Origin: JANYLN01 sp041687575
Lineage (GTDB): Bacteria > Planctomycetota > Phycisphaerae > UBA1845 > JANYLN01
Assembly (NCBI GenBank): GCA_041687575.1
Contig: JAWLBS010000016.1
Location: 1 to 34,993, forward strand
DNA length: 34,993 bases
Direction of reading: 5' to 3'
The notes beneath the pieces are model-generated. The model was not told where the DNA came from. It worked only from the letters and a program-made list of their open reading frames with translations, and did no database searches. Position numbers and translations under genes: made by a program. Within the stretch, counting starts at the first letter, position 1. Every line of letters starts with the position of its first letter. Positions 7,830-17,407 of this stretch are shown here, in pieces.

Positions 7830-10235
7830 ATGTCCCCAAGCGTTTCCCGTTGGCAGGTGAAGGTGGCCGGACCGGCCGTGCTTGCGTGTCTGCTGGTGCT
7901 ATGCAGCACAGGCTGCACTGGCGATGAGGCAGTGCTCGGTGCCGGCGGCTCGGACCCGGCCGCACAGTCGCCCCCTCCGACGATTTCCACGCTCTCGCCG
8001 ATCAGCGACATTACGATCATGGCGGGCCAGCCGGTCTTTATCAGCTGGGTCGATACCGATGGCGCGGGCAATGCCGAAGTCACCGTCTTTTACGATACTG
8101 ACATGAACGCGGGCAACGGTTTTTCGGCCCTTGCGGTGATTGACGAGAGTTTGCCGGCCGCTCCTGATCAGTATACCTGGAACACTGCCCAGGTCCCGGC
8201 GGGCACGTACTACGTCGGCGCCCAGATCACCGACGGCGTGGCGACGGCCACCTCGTACGCGCCGGGGCAGGTGACAATCTCGACGACGCTGGTGCCGGGG
8301 CAGCATTCGCTGGACCAGATCGGCACGGAGTTCCCGGGATGTATTTTCGAGGGGTTCAGCTTCGCCGGCAATCTGGGCAATCTCATGGCGGGCAACTTCG
8401 ACATCAGCGGCCCGGATGCGGTCCCGGACGGGATCAGCGACTTCATCCTGGTGGCCCCGACGGCGGACGCTTACTACATTCAGGAGCCGAATGTCGGCGA
8501 GGCGTATCTGATCTTCGGAGGCGCCCCCAACAGGAACCGCGGATGGCGCGAAGGCGTGCGGTTCAACGTCAACAGCGTGGGCACGCACCCCGCACTGATC
8601 GGGGCCATCTTTACCGGTCCCGCGTATCAGACATCGAGCCGGGGCATCGGGTCGGTGCTGCCCGTGCAGGATGTGGACGGGGATGGCGCGGCGGAACTGA
8701 TGTTCGGCATCCCGGAGCTCGTCGGTGGCCTGTGGGAAGACCAGGACTACGACATACAGGATGACGGCCGGCCTTTCCTTTACGCCCCGTTCGCGTTCCC
8801 CCGCGGCAGTACCGAGATTCCGGGCGATGACTTCCACTGGTTTTACGGCGTGATCAGGCAGACAGGGTACGTCGCCATCTGCGGCAGCACGACGCAGTTC
8901 TGGAACACAGCGACGCAGCTGGGGGCCGTGATCCCGATCGACGAGATCGGGCAGCGTACGCTGGAACGTGAGCCGCACCCGCGGGTCATTTTTCCGCAGA
9001 CGGAGCCCGGCACCCCCGGCATTCATGGGATGCGATGGTATCCATTTACAAGAGAGGCCTACCAGTTCGACCTGCTTAACAACACCCGGCTGTACGGGTC
9101 GGGCCTGGGCCAGACGGATGTCGATGGCGACGGCGTGGCTGAGTGGCTGGTGGCGGCGCCGATGACCGAGGGCGTCGGCAGCATTGAGTTCATCTGGCCG
9201 AACCGGACGGGCATCTGGAACGCACCGCCGCCGCCTGGGGCTGCCTGCCATTCATACCCCTATCCTGACAGTGGGAACGCGAGTCGGCGGGGCAGTCCGC
9301 TCGGCTGGCCGACCAACGTGTTCGACAACGTCTTCGGCGATCCGGTCGCGGCCGCCAACGGTCAACTGGGCAATCCGGTGGGAGTCGGCGATTTCAACGA
9401 TGACATGCTGGGCGACTTCGCCTGCTCGACGCCGCTGGCCAATCCGACGGGGCTGATTCCCAACGCCGGTACCGCCTACCTGATCTTCGGGCGGGCGCCC
9501 TTCGGCGATTTCTCGGTCCGCGAGATCAAGAACCCCGTTGCCCGCGACGCCCAGCCCGGCATCCTGATCGCCGGCACGGCCGCCGGCGACCGCGTTGGGG
9601 AATCGATGACCTCGCTGGGCAATCCGAACCTGGCGTGGGCGGGCAATCCTCGCAACCGCGACTTTAACATGGATGGTCTGGGTGACTGGGTCATCGGGGC
9701 GCCCGGCCGCGATGCGCCCGGCCGCACGGATGCCGGCGCCGTGGGTATCGTCTACGGCAACAGCCGGCTGGACGGGGCCTTCACCTGGGAGCACATCGGC
9801 ACGGACGAGATTCCAGGCCTTGTGATCACAGGCGCCAACCAGGGCGACGCCTTCGGCACGTACGTCGCCAATGGCGGTGACATCAACGGCGACGGGGCAG
9901 ATGACCTGCTCGTGGCGGCACCGGGCGCCGAGAACCCGATCACTGGTGAGCAGGACACCGGGGCCATCTATATCATCTATGGGCCGCCCGTCGGTTCGGC
10001 AGCGTACCCGAATCTCACCGGGACGGTCAGTGTCGCCGACCTGATCGCGCGGGACGACATCAAGGTTGAAGTCTATTACGGCCCGAGAGCAGGCGCGCGA
10101 ATCGGCCCGATTGCTGCCGCCGGCGATATCGACGCGGACGGCTTCGGCGATTGGCTGGTAGCCGATCCGACCGCCGCCCCGCTGGGCCGGACGGGAGCCG
10201 GCATGGTCTACGTGGTGTTCGGCAGCGACTTCTAG
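7830..10235 (+). CDS. FG-GAP propeller lipoprotein, one Ig-like module
   Basis: This is an 801-residue exported protein. Start ATG 7830 follows AGGAGAGGA. The signal peptide ends in the lipobox STGC (residues 27-30), so it should be lipid-anchored. Residues about 50-152 form one beta-sandwich-like module (PTISTLSPISDITIMAGQPV, then WVDTDGAGNAEVTVFYD and GTYYVGAQITDGVA). The rest contains seven FG-GAP/integrin-alpha-like repeats with calcium-type loops, including DVDGDGAAELMFGIP, DVDGDGVAEWLVAAP, DINGDGADDLLVAAPG and DIDADGFGDWLVADP. Seven repeats fit a closed seven-bladed propeller. Blade spacers carry the AYLIFG or YIIYG strand. It is the first of three tandem paralogs. A ligand-binding or adhesive role at the cell surface is inferred; no catalytic motif is seen. 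Confidence 0.88.
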   Translation: MSPSVSRWQVKVAGPAVLACLLVLCSTGCTGDEAVLGAGGSDPAAQSPPPTISTLSPISDITIMAGQPVFISWVDTDGAGNAEVTVFYDTDMNAGNGFSALAVIDESLPAAPDQYTWNTAQVPAGTYYVGAQITDGVATATSYAPGQVTISTTLVPGQHSLDQIGTEFPGCIFEGFSFAGNLGNLMAGNFDISGPDAVPDGISDFILVAPTADAYYIQEPNVGEAYLIFGGAPNRNRGWREGVRFNVNSVGTHPALIGAIFTGPAYQTSSRGIGSVLPVQDVDGDGAAELMFGIPELVGGLWEDQDYDIQDDGRPFLYAPFAFPRGSTEIPGDDFHWFYGVIRQTGYVAICGSTTQFWNTATQLGAVIPIDEIGQRTLEREPHPRVIFPQTEPGTPGIHGMRWYPFTREAYQFDLLNNTRLYGSGLGQTDVDGDGVAEWLVAAPMTEGVGSIEFIWPNRTGIWNAPPPPGAACHSYPYPDSGNASRRGSPLGWPTNVFDNVFGDPVAAANGQLGNPVGVGDFNDDMLGDFACSTPLANPTGLIPNAGTAYLIFGRAPFGDFSVREIKNPVARDAQPGILIAGTAAGDRVGESMTSLGNPNLAWAGNPRNRDFNMDGLGDWVIGAPGRDAPGRTDAGAVGIVYGNSRLDGAFTWEHIGTDEIPGLVITGANQGDAFGTYVANGGDINGDGADDLLVAAPGAENPITGEQDTGAIYIIYGPPVGSAAYPNLTGTVSVADLIARDDIKVEVYYGPRAGARIGPIAAAGDIDADGFGDWLVADPTAAPLGRTGAGMVYVVFGSDF

Positions 10236-10289
10236 AAAATGAGCTGGCGGGACGCCGCGGCGTCCCGGTGCCTGCTGGAGGATAAGACA

Positions 10290-12980
10290 ATGATGCAGTT
10301 CAAGATCATCCGCAACCGCTGGATCGTCCTGGCCGGCGCCCTCGTGGGGGCGGCCGCCATGCAGGGCGCCGCATGCGGCCCGGGCGCGGTTCTGCCGGGT
10401 GGTACCCTGGCCAACCACACGCCGACGATCCGGTTCATTCAGCCTGCCTCGGCGCTCAACGTCGAAGCCGGGGCGATGATCGAGCTGGTCTGGAATGACG
10501 AGGACCCGGACGATAACGCCACGATCACGCTGTTCTACGACCTCGATGGGGTGGCGGGAACGGGCGATGAGATCACCCTGGCGGTGCTCAAGGAAGACCC
10601 GGACGGACCGGACGACAGGTTCGTGTGGGACACCACCGGGATGCCCAAGGGGATTTACCGGGTAGGCGCGACGATCGACGACGGCGTGAACGATCCCGTG
10701 ACGGTCTACCTGCCGTACGAGGTGGCCATCCGGACGCCGCAGCAGCCCAAGCCAGTGGTGCCGACATTCAAGATGCTCCTGCCGGCGGCGAACAACACCT
10801 ATCAGCCCGGCCAGAGCGTGATGCTCCGCTGGACGGACGAGGATGTGCAGCATTCGGCGAGTATCCACCTGTACTACGACCCGGACAGGATCCCGACCAA
10901 CGGCAACGAAGGCCTGATCGCCATCATGCCTGAGGACATCGACGGGGCCGGGGACGATTTCGGCTGGACGATCCCGGAGGACATGCCGAACGGCACGTAC
11001 AACATCCTGGGTCGGATGACCAACGGCGTGGACGAGGACATCTATTCGTACGCCCCGGCGGTGCTGATGATCGGGGGGCTGACGCCAAACGACGCGATCC
11101 GCGACCTGAGCCGGGCCTACAACGATTTCGATGCCACCATCTTCGAGGGGTACCAGAACAACCACCGGCTGGGCGAGGTCATGAACGGCGGGGCCGACAT
11201 GGACGGCGACGGGTTCGACGACTTCATCCTGGTTTCGCCGAAGGGACGCTCGTCGCTGGTGAACAGCAACGTGGGCGAGGCGTACCTGATCTACTCGCGC
11301 GGGGCGAACCGCTGGCCGGCGTATGAGACCATTTCGATGGCGGACGTGGGCGGCTACGGGACGACGCGCGGGGCGGTTTTCGTCGGCCCGCGCTACACGA
11401 GCAGCACCAGCGGAATCCAGGAGGTGCAATTCGTCGAGGACCAGGACGGGGACGTGATCCCCGAGATCGTTTTCGGCATCCCGTATGTCGACGGCGTGGT
11501 CAAGGAGGAGCAGGACTACGACCCGATTGACGACGACGAGATTCACAGCGACGAGGACGATCCCTATCGGCCGACCGGGTTCTACCAGGTGCCGAACTTC
11601 ACCTTTCCGCTGGACGGCTGGCAGCCGTGGTCAAGCTCCGAACCCAGCAGCGACAACAACCCCCCCGGCATGTTGCGCAGCGGCATGGTGGTGATGGTCG
11701 GCAGCAACTCGAACCTCGAGAACATCATCGCTCTGCTTGATGAGACGGGGCAGCAGACGGTCCTCGCCCACACGCGGGTCGAGCGGACCAACGGCGTGCG
11801 TCTCTACCCGCTGCCCGGTAATGACAACACGCTGTGGGGCACGTCGATCGCGACGGCGGACCTCGACGGCGACTTCCTGACGGACCTGCACATCACGCGG
11901 CCAAACGCGGACGGCAGCCGGTCGGGGTTCGGCCTCACGCCCGGCACGGTGGGCAGCCTGCGGACGATCCCGCTGCGGACCATGGTCAACTGGACCTCCG
12001 AGCTCAGCGAGATGACCGCCGACAATGGCGCCCTGGTGTGGGCCTTTGATACGGAGCCGGAGACCTGGTCGTGGCCCTTTGCGGATAGCATACAACTCGA
12101 CGGCGAGTGGGACGACCGCATCCCCTCCTACCCGATGTTGTGGTACGAGACCCCTGGCGACGCCGCCAACGCGTCGGCCGGTCACCTGGGCCAGGCGGCG
12201 GGGCTGGGCTTCTTCGATACGGACGGCTTCGAGGATCTGGCGACGTCGGCTCCCGAGGCGTCGCTTGATGGGCAGGCGATGTGCGGGGCGGTCTACATCA
12301 TCTTCGGCGAGCCCGGCTTCAGCGGCACGGACGTCAGCCAGTTCCGCACGCTGGAGGCGCTCGGCTATGAGATCTCGGGCACCCAGCAGGGGGCCCGTTT
12401 CGGGTACAAGCTGGCCGGGCCGGGCGACCTCAACGGCGACGGCCTGGACGACATGCTCGCCAGTGCCCCCTGGGCCGACTTCCCCGATGGCAGCCGTGCC
12501 GGCTGCGGCGCCGTGGCGATCGTCTACGGCCGGCAGAAGTATGGCCGGGCGAAATTCACCGACATCGGCCGGACGGTGCCGGGGGCGGTGCTGTACGGGG
12601 CCAGCGCCGGCGACAACGCGGGCCTGTACATTGCGGGCGTCGGCGACGTGGACAAGGACGGGATCCCGGACTTTTTGATCGCGGCCCCGGGTTTCGATTC
12701 GATCAACGGTGACGATGCCGGGGCGGTCTACCTGATCTACGGCGGGCCGCACCTGATTGGCGACCTGGACCTGGCGCTGGTCGGCACGCCGGAACTGCCG
12801 GGCAAGGTATACCACGGTCCGGAGGCCGGCGCGATGGTGGGGCCGGTCGCCAAGGCCGGCGACGTGGACGGCGACGGCCGGGCCGATTTCCTGATCGCGT
12901 ATCCCGGCGCGACGGCCCGTGGGCGTGTCAATGCCGGCCGCGTCTGGCTGATCTACGGCAGTGCGCGGGCTTACCGCTAG
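10290..12980 (+). CDS. FG-GAP propeller lipoprotein, two Ig-like modules
   Basis: This 896-residue paralog is of the same build as its neighbours. ATG 10290 (or 10293) follows GGAGGA; an in-frame extension upstream to about 10239 lacks support. The N-terminus (RNRWIVLAGALVGAAAMQ, then GAACGP) is a signal peptide with a non-canonical lipobox-like end, so lipidation is likely but less certain. Two consecutive modules follow, at about 10422-10740 (IQPASALNVEAGAMIELVW) and 10741-11080 (LLPAANNTYQPGQSVMLRW). Each has the FYD/YYD strand, an EDxDG segment and GxYxxxxxxxDGV/NGV. Then seven FG-GAP repeats follow, for example DMDGDGFDDFILVSP, DLNGDGLDDMLASAP, DVDKDGIPDFLIAAPG and DVDGDGRADFLIAYP. It starts 54 bases after the first paralog, consistent with one transcript. 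Confidence 0.88.
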   Translation: MMQFKIIRNRWIVLAGALVGAAAMQGAACGPGAVLPGGTLANHTPTIRFIQPASALNVEAGAMIELVWNDEDPDDNATITLFYDLDGVAGTGDEITLAVLKEDPDGPDDRFVWDTTGMPKGIYRVGATIDDGVNDPVTVYLPYEVAIRTPQQPKPVVPTFKMLLPAANNTYQPGQSVMLRWTDEDVQHSASIHLYYDPDRIPTNGNEGLIAIMPEDIDGAGDDFGWTIPEDMPNGTYNILGRMTNGVDEDIYSYAPAVLMIGGLTPNDAIRDLSRAYNDFDATIFEGYQNNHRLGEVMNGGADMDGDGFDDFILVSPKGRSSLVNSNVGEAYLIYSRGANRWPAYETISMADVGGYGTTRGAVFVGPRYTSSTSGIQEVQFVEDQDGDVIPEIVFGIPYVDGVVKEEQDYDPIDDDEIHSDEDDPYRPTGFYQVPNFTFPLDGWQPWSSSEPSSDNNPPGMLRSGMVVMVGSNSNLENIIALLDETGQQTVLAHTRVERTNGVRLYPLPGNDNTLWGTSIATADLDGDFLTDLHITRPNADGSRSGFGLTPGTVGSLRTIPLRTMVNWTSELSEMTADNGALVWAFDTEPETWSWPFADSIQLDGEWDDRIPSYPMLWYETPGDAANASAGHLGQAAGLGFFDTDGFEDLATSAPEASLDGQAMCGAVYIIFGEPGFSGTDVSQFRTLEALGYEISGTQQGARFGYKLAGPGDLNGDGLDDMLASAPWADFPDGSRAGCGAVAIVYGRQKYGRAKFTDIGRTVPGAVLYGASAGDNAGLYIAGVGDVDKDGIPDFLIAAPGFDSINGDDAGAVYLIYGGPHLIGDLDLALVGTPELPGKVYHGPEAGAMVGPVAKAGDVDGDGRADFLIAYPGATARGRVNAGRVWLIYGSARAYR

Positions 12981-13064
12981 GCCGGAATGAGTGCGAGTGA
13001 GAGCGAGCTGGCCGGAACCACCGGCGGGCCGCACAGGGGCAGGACTTAGTTGGAAGGACAGGTC

Positions 13065-16000
13065 ATGCAAGCATACATGGGGCTGAGGGCGCTGACGCGG
13101 ACGTCCGTCGCCGGCGCGGCGCTGCTGGGGATCGTGGTCTTGGCGCTGGGCGGTTGTCCTGCGGCCACTCCCCAGGACGGCGTTGTCGGGGGGGAGGTCT
13201 CCAACCAGGCACCGACCTTCGTTTTTCTGCAGCCGACTGAGAATGTCACTGCATATGCCGGTCAGACGGTCACGCTGACCTGGTACGATGATGATCCGGA
13301 CGACAACGCCACGATCAAGCTGTATTACGACGTGGACCGGCTGGCTGGCACCGGCGACGAGGTGCTGCTGACCACGACGATGGAAGACCCGGACGGCGCC
13401 GGTGGCGATTCGTACGTGTGGGACCTGACCGGCGTCGAGCCGGGGACCTACAACGTGCTGGCGGTCGTCGATGACGGCACGAACCCGCCCATCACCGTCT
13501 ATCTGCCCGCGACGATCACGGTGGAGTCGTCGGTCCCGCGGATTACGGTGGTCGAGCCGTCCTACAACCTCAACGTGCTGCCCGCGCAGAACGTCGTGAT
13601 CAAGTGGACGGATTACGCCCCGCTGTCCAATGCGGATGTCCGCCTGTTCTACGACGACGACAACTCCATCGCCAACGGCTTTCTCGGCACGATCGCCACG
13701 CTGAAGGAGGACCCGGACGGCGAAGGCGACAGTTACGTCTGGAACGTGCCGGCAATCCCGGCCGGGGCCTATTACATCGGGGCGACCATCGAGGATGGCA
13801 TCCACCCGGCGGTTACTGCCTACGGGGCGGGCGTGGTGAACATCTCGGGCCTTGGGTTGACCTTCCGCAGCCCGACGGTGGACACGCACTACCCGACCAC
13901 GAGCAGCGTGCGGATCTGGTGGGATGACACGGCGCCGGCGAGCAACGCGGACGTGACGATCTTCTACGACACGAATACCAACTACAACGACGGCGTGACG
14001 CCGATCACCACGGTCAAAGAAGACCCCGACGGCAACAGCGACCAGTTCGTCTGGCAGCCGCAGGGGCTGGCCGAGGGGATCTACTACATCGGCGGGAAGC
14101 TGGACGACGGCGTGAACGAGCCTCTGATCGTGTATGCGCCGGGCCGGCTGCTGGTCGGCGATGTGGGCGGTGCGGATCAGCCCCCGACGATCGCGGTGAC
14201 CTCGCCGTCGGGCGCGATGCTGGTCTCGGCGGGCGAGGTGCTGATGATCGCCTGGAATGACACGGCCAGCGGCAACGCGTCGATCGAGCTGTTCTACGAC
14301 GACGACACGGACCCGACGAACGGCACGACACTGATCGTCGCGGGCCTGGATGAGGACCCGGACGGGCCGGGCAGCGACGACTATGCCTGGACGATTCCGG
14401 GCGGGCTGTCTGGCGGCACGCAGTACTACATTGGCGCGACGATCGACGACGGCACGCACCCGCCAGTGACGGCGTACTCGTCGGGGACGTTCGAGGTGCT
14501 GGACCGGCATTACTACACCACAGCCCTGGAAGATCTGGATCCGGAGCGGCTGGGGCGGACCTTCCGGGGCCGGAGTCCGCATGGACGCCTCGGGGGGGTG
14601 CCGGCCCACATACCATGGCAACGCGTGCCACACCCGACAGGCGGTACACGGCTCACGCCGGGTATCAGCATGAATGGTAATGCCTATGACGATTTTGCCC
14701 TGACAGCTCCGAAGGGCGATGCGTGGAATAGGGAGCGATGGGGTTGTGGCGAGACGTATCTGATTCTCTCAGATCCTGCCGTTTTGTTCCCTGCTAGGGC
14801 TTATGGTCCCATCGATGTATGGGCAACAGCGACAACTGCCTTGCCGGGCGTGATATTCAGCGGTCCAGCTGCGACTGACGCGGCCAGCAGTTCGGGTATC
14901 AGAGCCGTTGCTTTGTCGCGGGATGCGGATCGTGATGGGATTCCAGATCTTGTCTTCGGGGTTCCACACGTTGCGAAGATCGTGCAGGAGCAGCAGGATT
15001 ATGACCCGTGGGACAATTACGAGTACCTCGTCGGTGGCGCCGGCAACTTCGGGGAGGAGGAATTCGTTGTCGATTACAGCGATGGGTTCCGCGTCCCGGG
15101 CACCGGTACGGCGCGCAACCCCGAGGGTACCACGACCGATTACACTGGATGGGAAGAAGTTACCGCCGGAATGATGGTCGCTGTTTCGGGGAACATCCCG
15201 GCGCTTCAGACGCAGATCGGCTCGCCCATGCCTCAGCAGGTTGTGGTTGCGTTGGACAATGTTGGCCAGCCGGCAGTTGATCCGCACCCGACGGTGGTAA
15301 ACGGTACGCTGCCCGGCGGGCTGCGCGGACCGAACGGTGTTCGCTTCTACTGCCCCTGGTGGTTCTCGCCCGTTTCGGGTGTCAATGGCGACAGGCCGGC
15401 CTACGCGGAACACAAGGGCGGTCCTTTCGTGTCGATCAACAGGGATATACAGACCCAGCAGGACGACAGTTACTTCGCCGAATCTGTGATTGAGGCGGAT
15501 CTCGACGGCGACGGCTATCCCGACTGGATCGCGACGCAACCGTTTGACCCGGACCTGAGCAACGGAACAGGTCTGAACGAAGGGTGGTTGCACGTGATCT
15601 GGAGCGACAAGACGACGCTATGGAATGCCCCATACGGCGATACAACGGCCCCGGGAGCGTGGCAAAACGGCGGCTGGGTCCGGATCGACAATGTTACCAT
15701 CAATGCAGAAGGAGCCACAAGGACGAACGGGACACCTTCGGCCCCGCCGCCCTATTCGTGGGGGGCGTGGTCGTGGCCGTACGCTTTCACGCAGGGCAAT
15801 GTTATCATTGTTCGGACTGAGGACCAGACGCAGGACCCGGCCGTGGTGACATGGACCGTCGAATCAGACACGCGTGACCGGTGGTACTGCTGGCCGGTGG
15901 TTTCGGATTACGTCCGCGGCGACGGCACCGAGGCTCCCAACGGGCACTTGGGTGGGCTGGCGAACGTCGGGGACTTCAACGGTGACTACCGCGAGGACAT

Positions 16001-16772
16001 CACCGTCGGCGCCCCGAATGCCAATCCCAATAACCTCGATAACGCCGGGTGCGTCTACCTCATTTTCGGACGGGCCAATTTCGGTGATCATTCGCTCAAT
16101 ACGATCGGCAAGATCGCTCCCGGAGCGTTGGCAGGCATCAAGATCGTCGGGGAAGCGGCCGGCGACCGGGTGGGAACGGTGCAGGCATCCGCGGGCGACT
16201 TCAACGGTGACGGGTTCAGTGATTGGCTGATCGGGATTCCGGACAGAAACGGAGGCCAGGGAGTGGCGGCGGTCGTCTACGGCAGCGACTTCCTGCAGGG
16301 CTCTTTCAGTATCTCTGACATCGGCACGCCGAAGCTGCCGGGCGTGCTGTTCGTCGGCGAATTCCCCGGTGTCAGAGCAGGTGCGGGCGTAGCTGGCGTG
16401 GGCGACGTCGATGGTGACGGGTACGATGACATCGTCGTGATCGCGCCGCAGATGGACTGGACCTTTGGCGACAGTACGGACCGGATCCGGCCTGGCGTAG
16501 CATACCTGATCTACGGCGGCCCGAACCATACCGGCGTGCAGCAGCTGGCCGACGTCGGCACGGGCGCGGTTGCAGGGAGGATCTATGTCGGTCCTCAGGC
16601 GAATGCGCCACTGGGCACTGTGGCTCCGGCTGGGGATGTCGATGGCGATGGTTTTGCCGACTTCCTGATCGGCAACCCGAATTACAACGGGGTTGACCCG
16701 GACGGCAATGTGCTGTCGCCGGAAGTCGGCGAAGTGTACCTGATCCGCGGCGGGCCGCGGAGCCAGCCGTAG
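13065..16772 (+). CDS. FG-GAP propeller lipoprotein, four Ig-like modules
   Basis: This is the largest of the three paralogs, 1235 residues. ATG 13065 follows GGAAGGACAGG; it begins MQAYMGLRALTR and its signal peptide ends in the lipobox LGGC. Four tandem modules of about 105 residues occupy 13205-14505. Each has a WxD/WND strand, an L/IFYDD segment with a D-x-N-G loop, an EDPDG turn and an AYYIGA.IDDG strand. Seven FG-GAP repeats follow, among them DADRDGIPDLVFGVP, DLDGDGYPDWIATQP, DFNGDGFSDWLIGIP and DVDGDGFADFLIGNP. The stretch from about 14690 to 15870 (first blades) uses visibly more AT-rich codons than the flanks, suggesting a recombined segment. A strong terminator follows, so it ends the group. 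Confidence 0.88.
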   Translation: MQAYMGLRALTRTSVAGAALLGIVVLALGGCPAATPQDGVVGGEVSNQAPTFVFLQPTENVTAYAGQTVTLTWYDDDPDDNATIKLYYDVDRLAGTGDEVLLTTTMEDPDGAGGDSYVWDLTGVEPGTYNVLAVVDDGTNPPITVYLPATITVESSVPRITVVEPSYNLNVLPAQNVVIKWTDYAPLSNADVRLFYDDDNSIANGFLGTIATLKEDPDGEGDSYVWNVPAIPAGAYYIGATIEDGIHPAVTAYGAGVVNISGLGLTFRSPTVDTHYPTTSSVRIWWDDTAPASNADVTIFYDTNTNYNDGVTPITTVKEDPDGNSDQFVWQPQGLAEGIYYIGGKLDDGVNEPLIVYAPGRLLVGDVGGADQPPTIAVTSPSGAMLVSAGEVLMIAWNDTASGNASIELFYDDDTDPTNGTTLIVAGLDEDPDGPGSDDYAWTIPGGLSGGTQYYIGATIDDGTHPPVTAYSSGTFEVLDRHYYTTALEDLDPERLGRTFRGRSPHGRLGGVPAHIPWQRVPHPTGGTRLTPGISMNGNAYDDFALTAPKGDAWNRERWGCGETYLILSDPAVLFPARAYGPIDVWATATTALPGVIFSGPAATDAASSSGIRAVALSRDADRDGIPDLVFGVPHVAKIVQEQQDYDPWDNYEYLVGGAGNFGEEEFVVDYSDGFRVPGTGTARNPEGTTTDYTGWEEVTAGMMVAVSGNIPALQTQIGSPMPQQVVVALDNVGQPAVDPHPTVVNGTLPGGLRGPNGVRFYCPWWFSPVSGVNGDRPAYAEHKGGPFVSINRDIQTQQDDSYFAESVIEADLDGDGYPDWIATQPFDPDLSNGTGLNEGWLHVIWSDKTTLWNAPYGDTTAPGAWQNGGWVRIDNVTINAEGATRTNGTPSAPPPYSWGAWSWPYAFTQGNVIIVRTEDQTQDPAVVTWTVESDTRDRWYCWPVVSDYVRGDGTEAPNGHLGGLANVGDFNGDYREDITVGAPNANPNNLDNAGCVYLIFGRANFGDHSLNTIGKIAPGALAGIKIVGEAAGDRVGTVQASAGDFNGDGFSDWLIGIPDRNGGQGVAAVVYGSDFLQGSFSISDIGTPKLPGVLFVGEFPGVRAGAGVAGVGDVDGDGYDDIVVIAPQMDWTFGDSTDRIRPGVAYLIYGGPNHTGVQQLADVGTGAVAGRIYVGPQANAPLGTVAPAGDVDGDGFADFLIGNPNYNGVDPDGNVLSPEVGEVYLIRGGPRSQP

Positions 16773-16798
16773 ATCCGCTCGAGGACGATGAATGAAGA

Positions 16799-16835
16799 AA
16801 AGAGGCCGCCGCGTGATGCGGCGGCCTCTTTCTTG
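16799..16835 (+). terminator. Terminator after the FG-GAP gene group
   Basis: A 14-base-pair stem (AAAGAGGCCGCCGC at 16799-16812 with GCGGCGGCCTCTTT at 16818-16831) has a GTGAT loop. The T-run is short (TTTCTT), with A residues on the 5' side. Confidence 0.85.
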
Positions 16836-16908
16836 CGCTTGTCGGGGCGGTTGGGCGTGTTACATTGGGCGGCAGAACGTGAGTGGATGCAGATGGAGGA
16901 GCCGAACC

Positions 16909-17103
16909 GTGGAATGCAAGAAACAGGCCAACGCGGAAAACTGCGGGTGTACGTACATGTCCTGCGGCAAGCGGGGCGTGTGCTGCGACTGCATCGCCAG
17001 CCACCTGGCCCGCAAGGAGCTGCCCGGGTGCTGTTTTCCCCCTGAGGCGGAAAAGACGTACGACCGCAGTTTCGAGGCGTTTGCCAGGGCATGGAAGCTC
17101 TAG
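16909..17103 (+). CDS. DUF6485-like small cysteine-rich protein
   Basis: This short gene encodes 64 residues from a GTG at 16909, chosen because GGAGGA lies eight bases upstream and the protein then begins MECKKQANAENCGC, the normal start of the family. Nine cysteines are arranged as C..NCGC, SCGKRGVCCDC and GCCF, followed by PPEAEKTYDRSFEAF, which matches my recollection of DUF6485 proteins (small, cytosolic, probably metal-binding). No function has been assigned to the family that I know of. It stands alone between the FG-GAP terminator and a repeat-rich gap before the DUF5107 gene. An upstream in-frame ATG (16792) lies in the terminator hairpin and is unlikely to be used. Confidence 0.75.
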   Translation: MECKKQANAENCGCTYMSCGKRGVCCDCIASHLARKELPGCCFPPEAEKTYDRSFEAFARAWKL

Positions 17104-17320
17104 AGCATCCCCGGTCCAGGTGTCGCGCGCACCCGGCAGCGGGGTTCGGGTGTCGGGTCTCGGGTCTCGTCTACGACTGGCACGGCCCTGCACCCGGCTT
17201 CGCCAGACGACGGCTACGCCGTGGCAAGGCCGCAGGGCCGCACCCGGCTTGGAGGGGGAGTGGCGGGCGCAGCCCGCCCTGCAACTGCAGACAGCCGCAG
17301 GACCCTGGCACCCGGCATGA
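17104..17320. repeat. Repeat-rich intergenic gap with palindromic element
   Basis: The 304-base gap before the DUF5107 gene is low-complexity. It contains an inverted pair CGGCCCTGC (17183-17191) and GCAGGGCCG (17232-17240), the hairpin GGCGGGCGCAGCCCGCC (17262-17278), three CACCCGGC blocks, and GGTGTCGGGTCTCGGGTCTCG-like slippage near 17148-17169. The palindromic element has a related copy around 24786-24853 (ACGGCCCTGC...CCCGGCTTCG...GCAGGACCG). I see no gene in it. Confidence 0.65.
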
Positions 17321-17324
17321 GAGG

Positions 17325-17354
17325 TTCGGGCATGGCCGTCCGGAGCGCTATAAT
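17325..17354 (+). promoter_or_regulatory. Candidate promoter of the DUF5107-TPR gene
   Basis: A perfect TATAAT (17349-17354) lies 53 bases before the ATG. The best -35 is weak, TTCGGG (17325-17330), with an 18-base spacer. Confidence 0.45.
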
Positions 17355-17407
17355 CGGGCGGCATTCGAAGATGGTATCGCAGCCGTAACAAAGGATGGAC
17401 CGCAGGT

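Noticed and set aside
9252..14633. Very long antisense open frames opposite the FG-GAP genes (764 and 1000 codons)
   Set aside because: They are composed of repeated Arg, His, Asp and Val and mirror the FG-GAP repeats on the other strand; no family motif or ribosome site.
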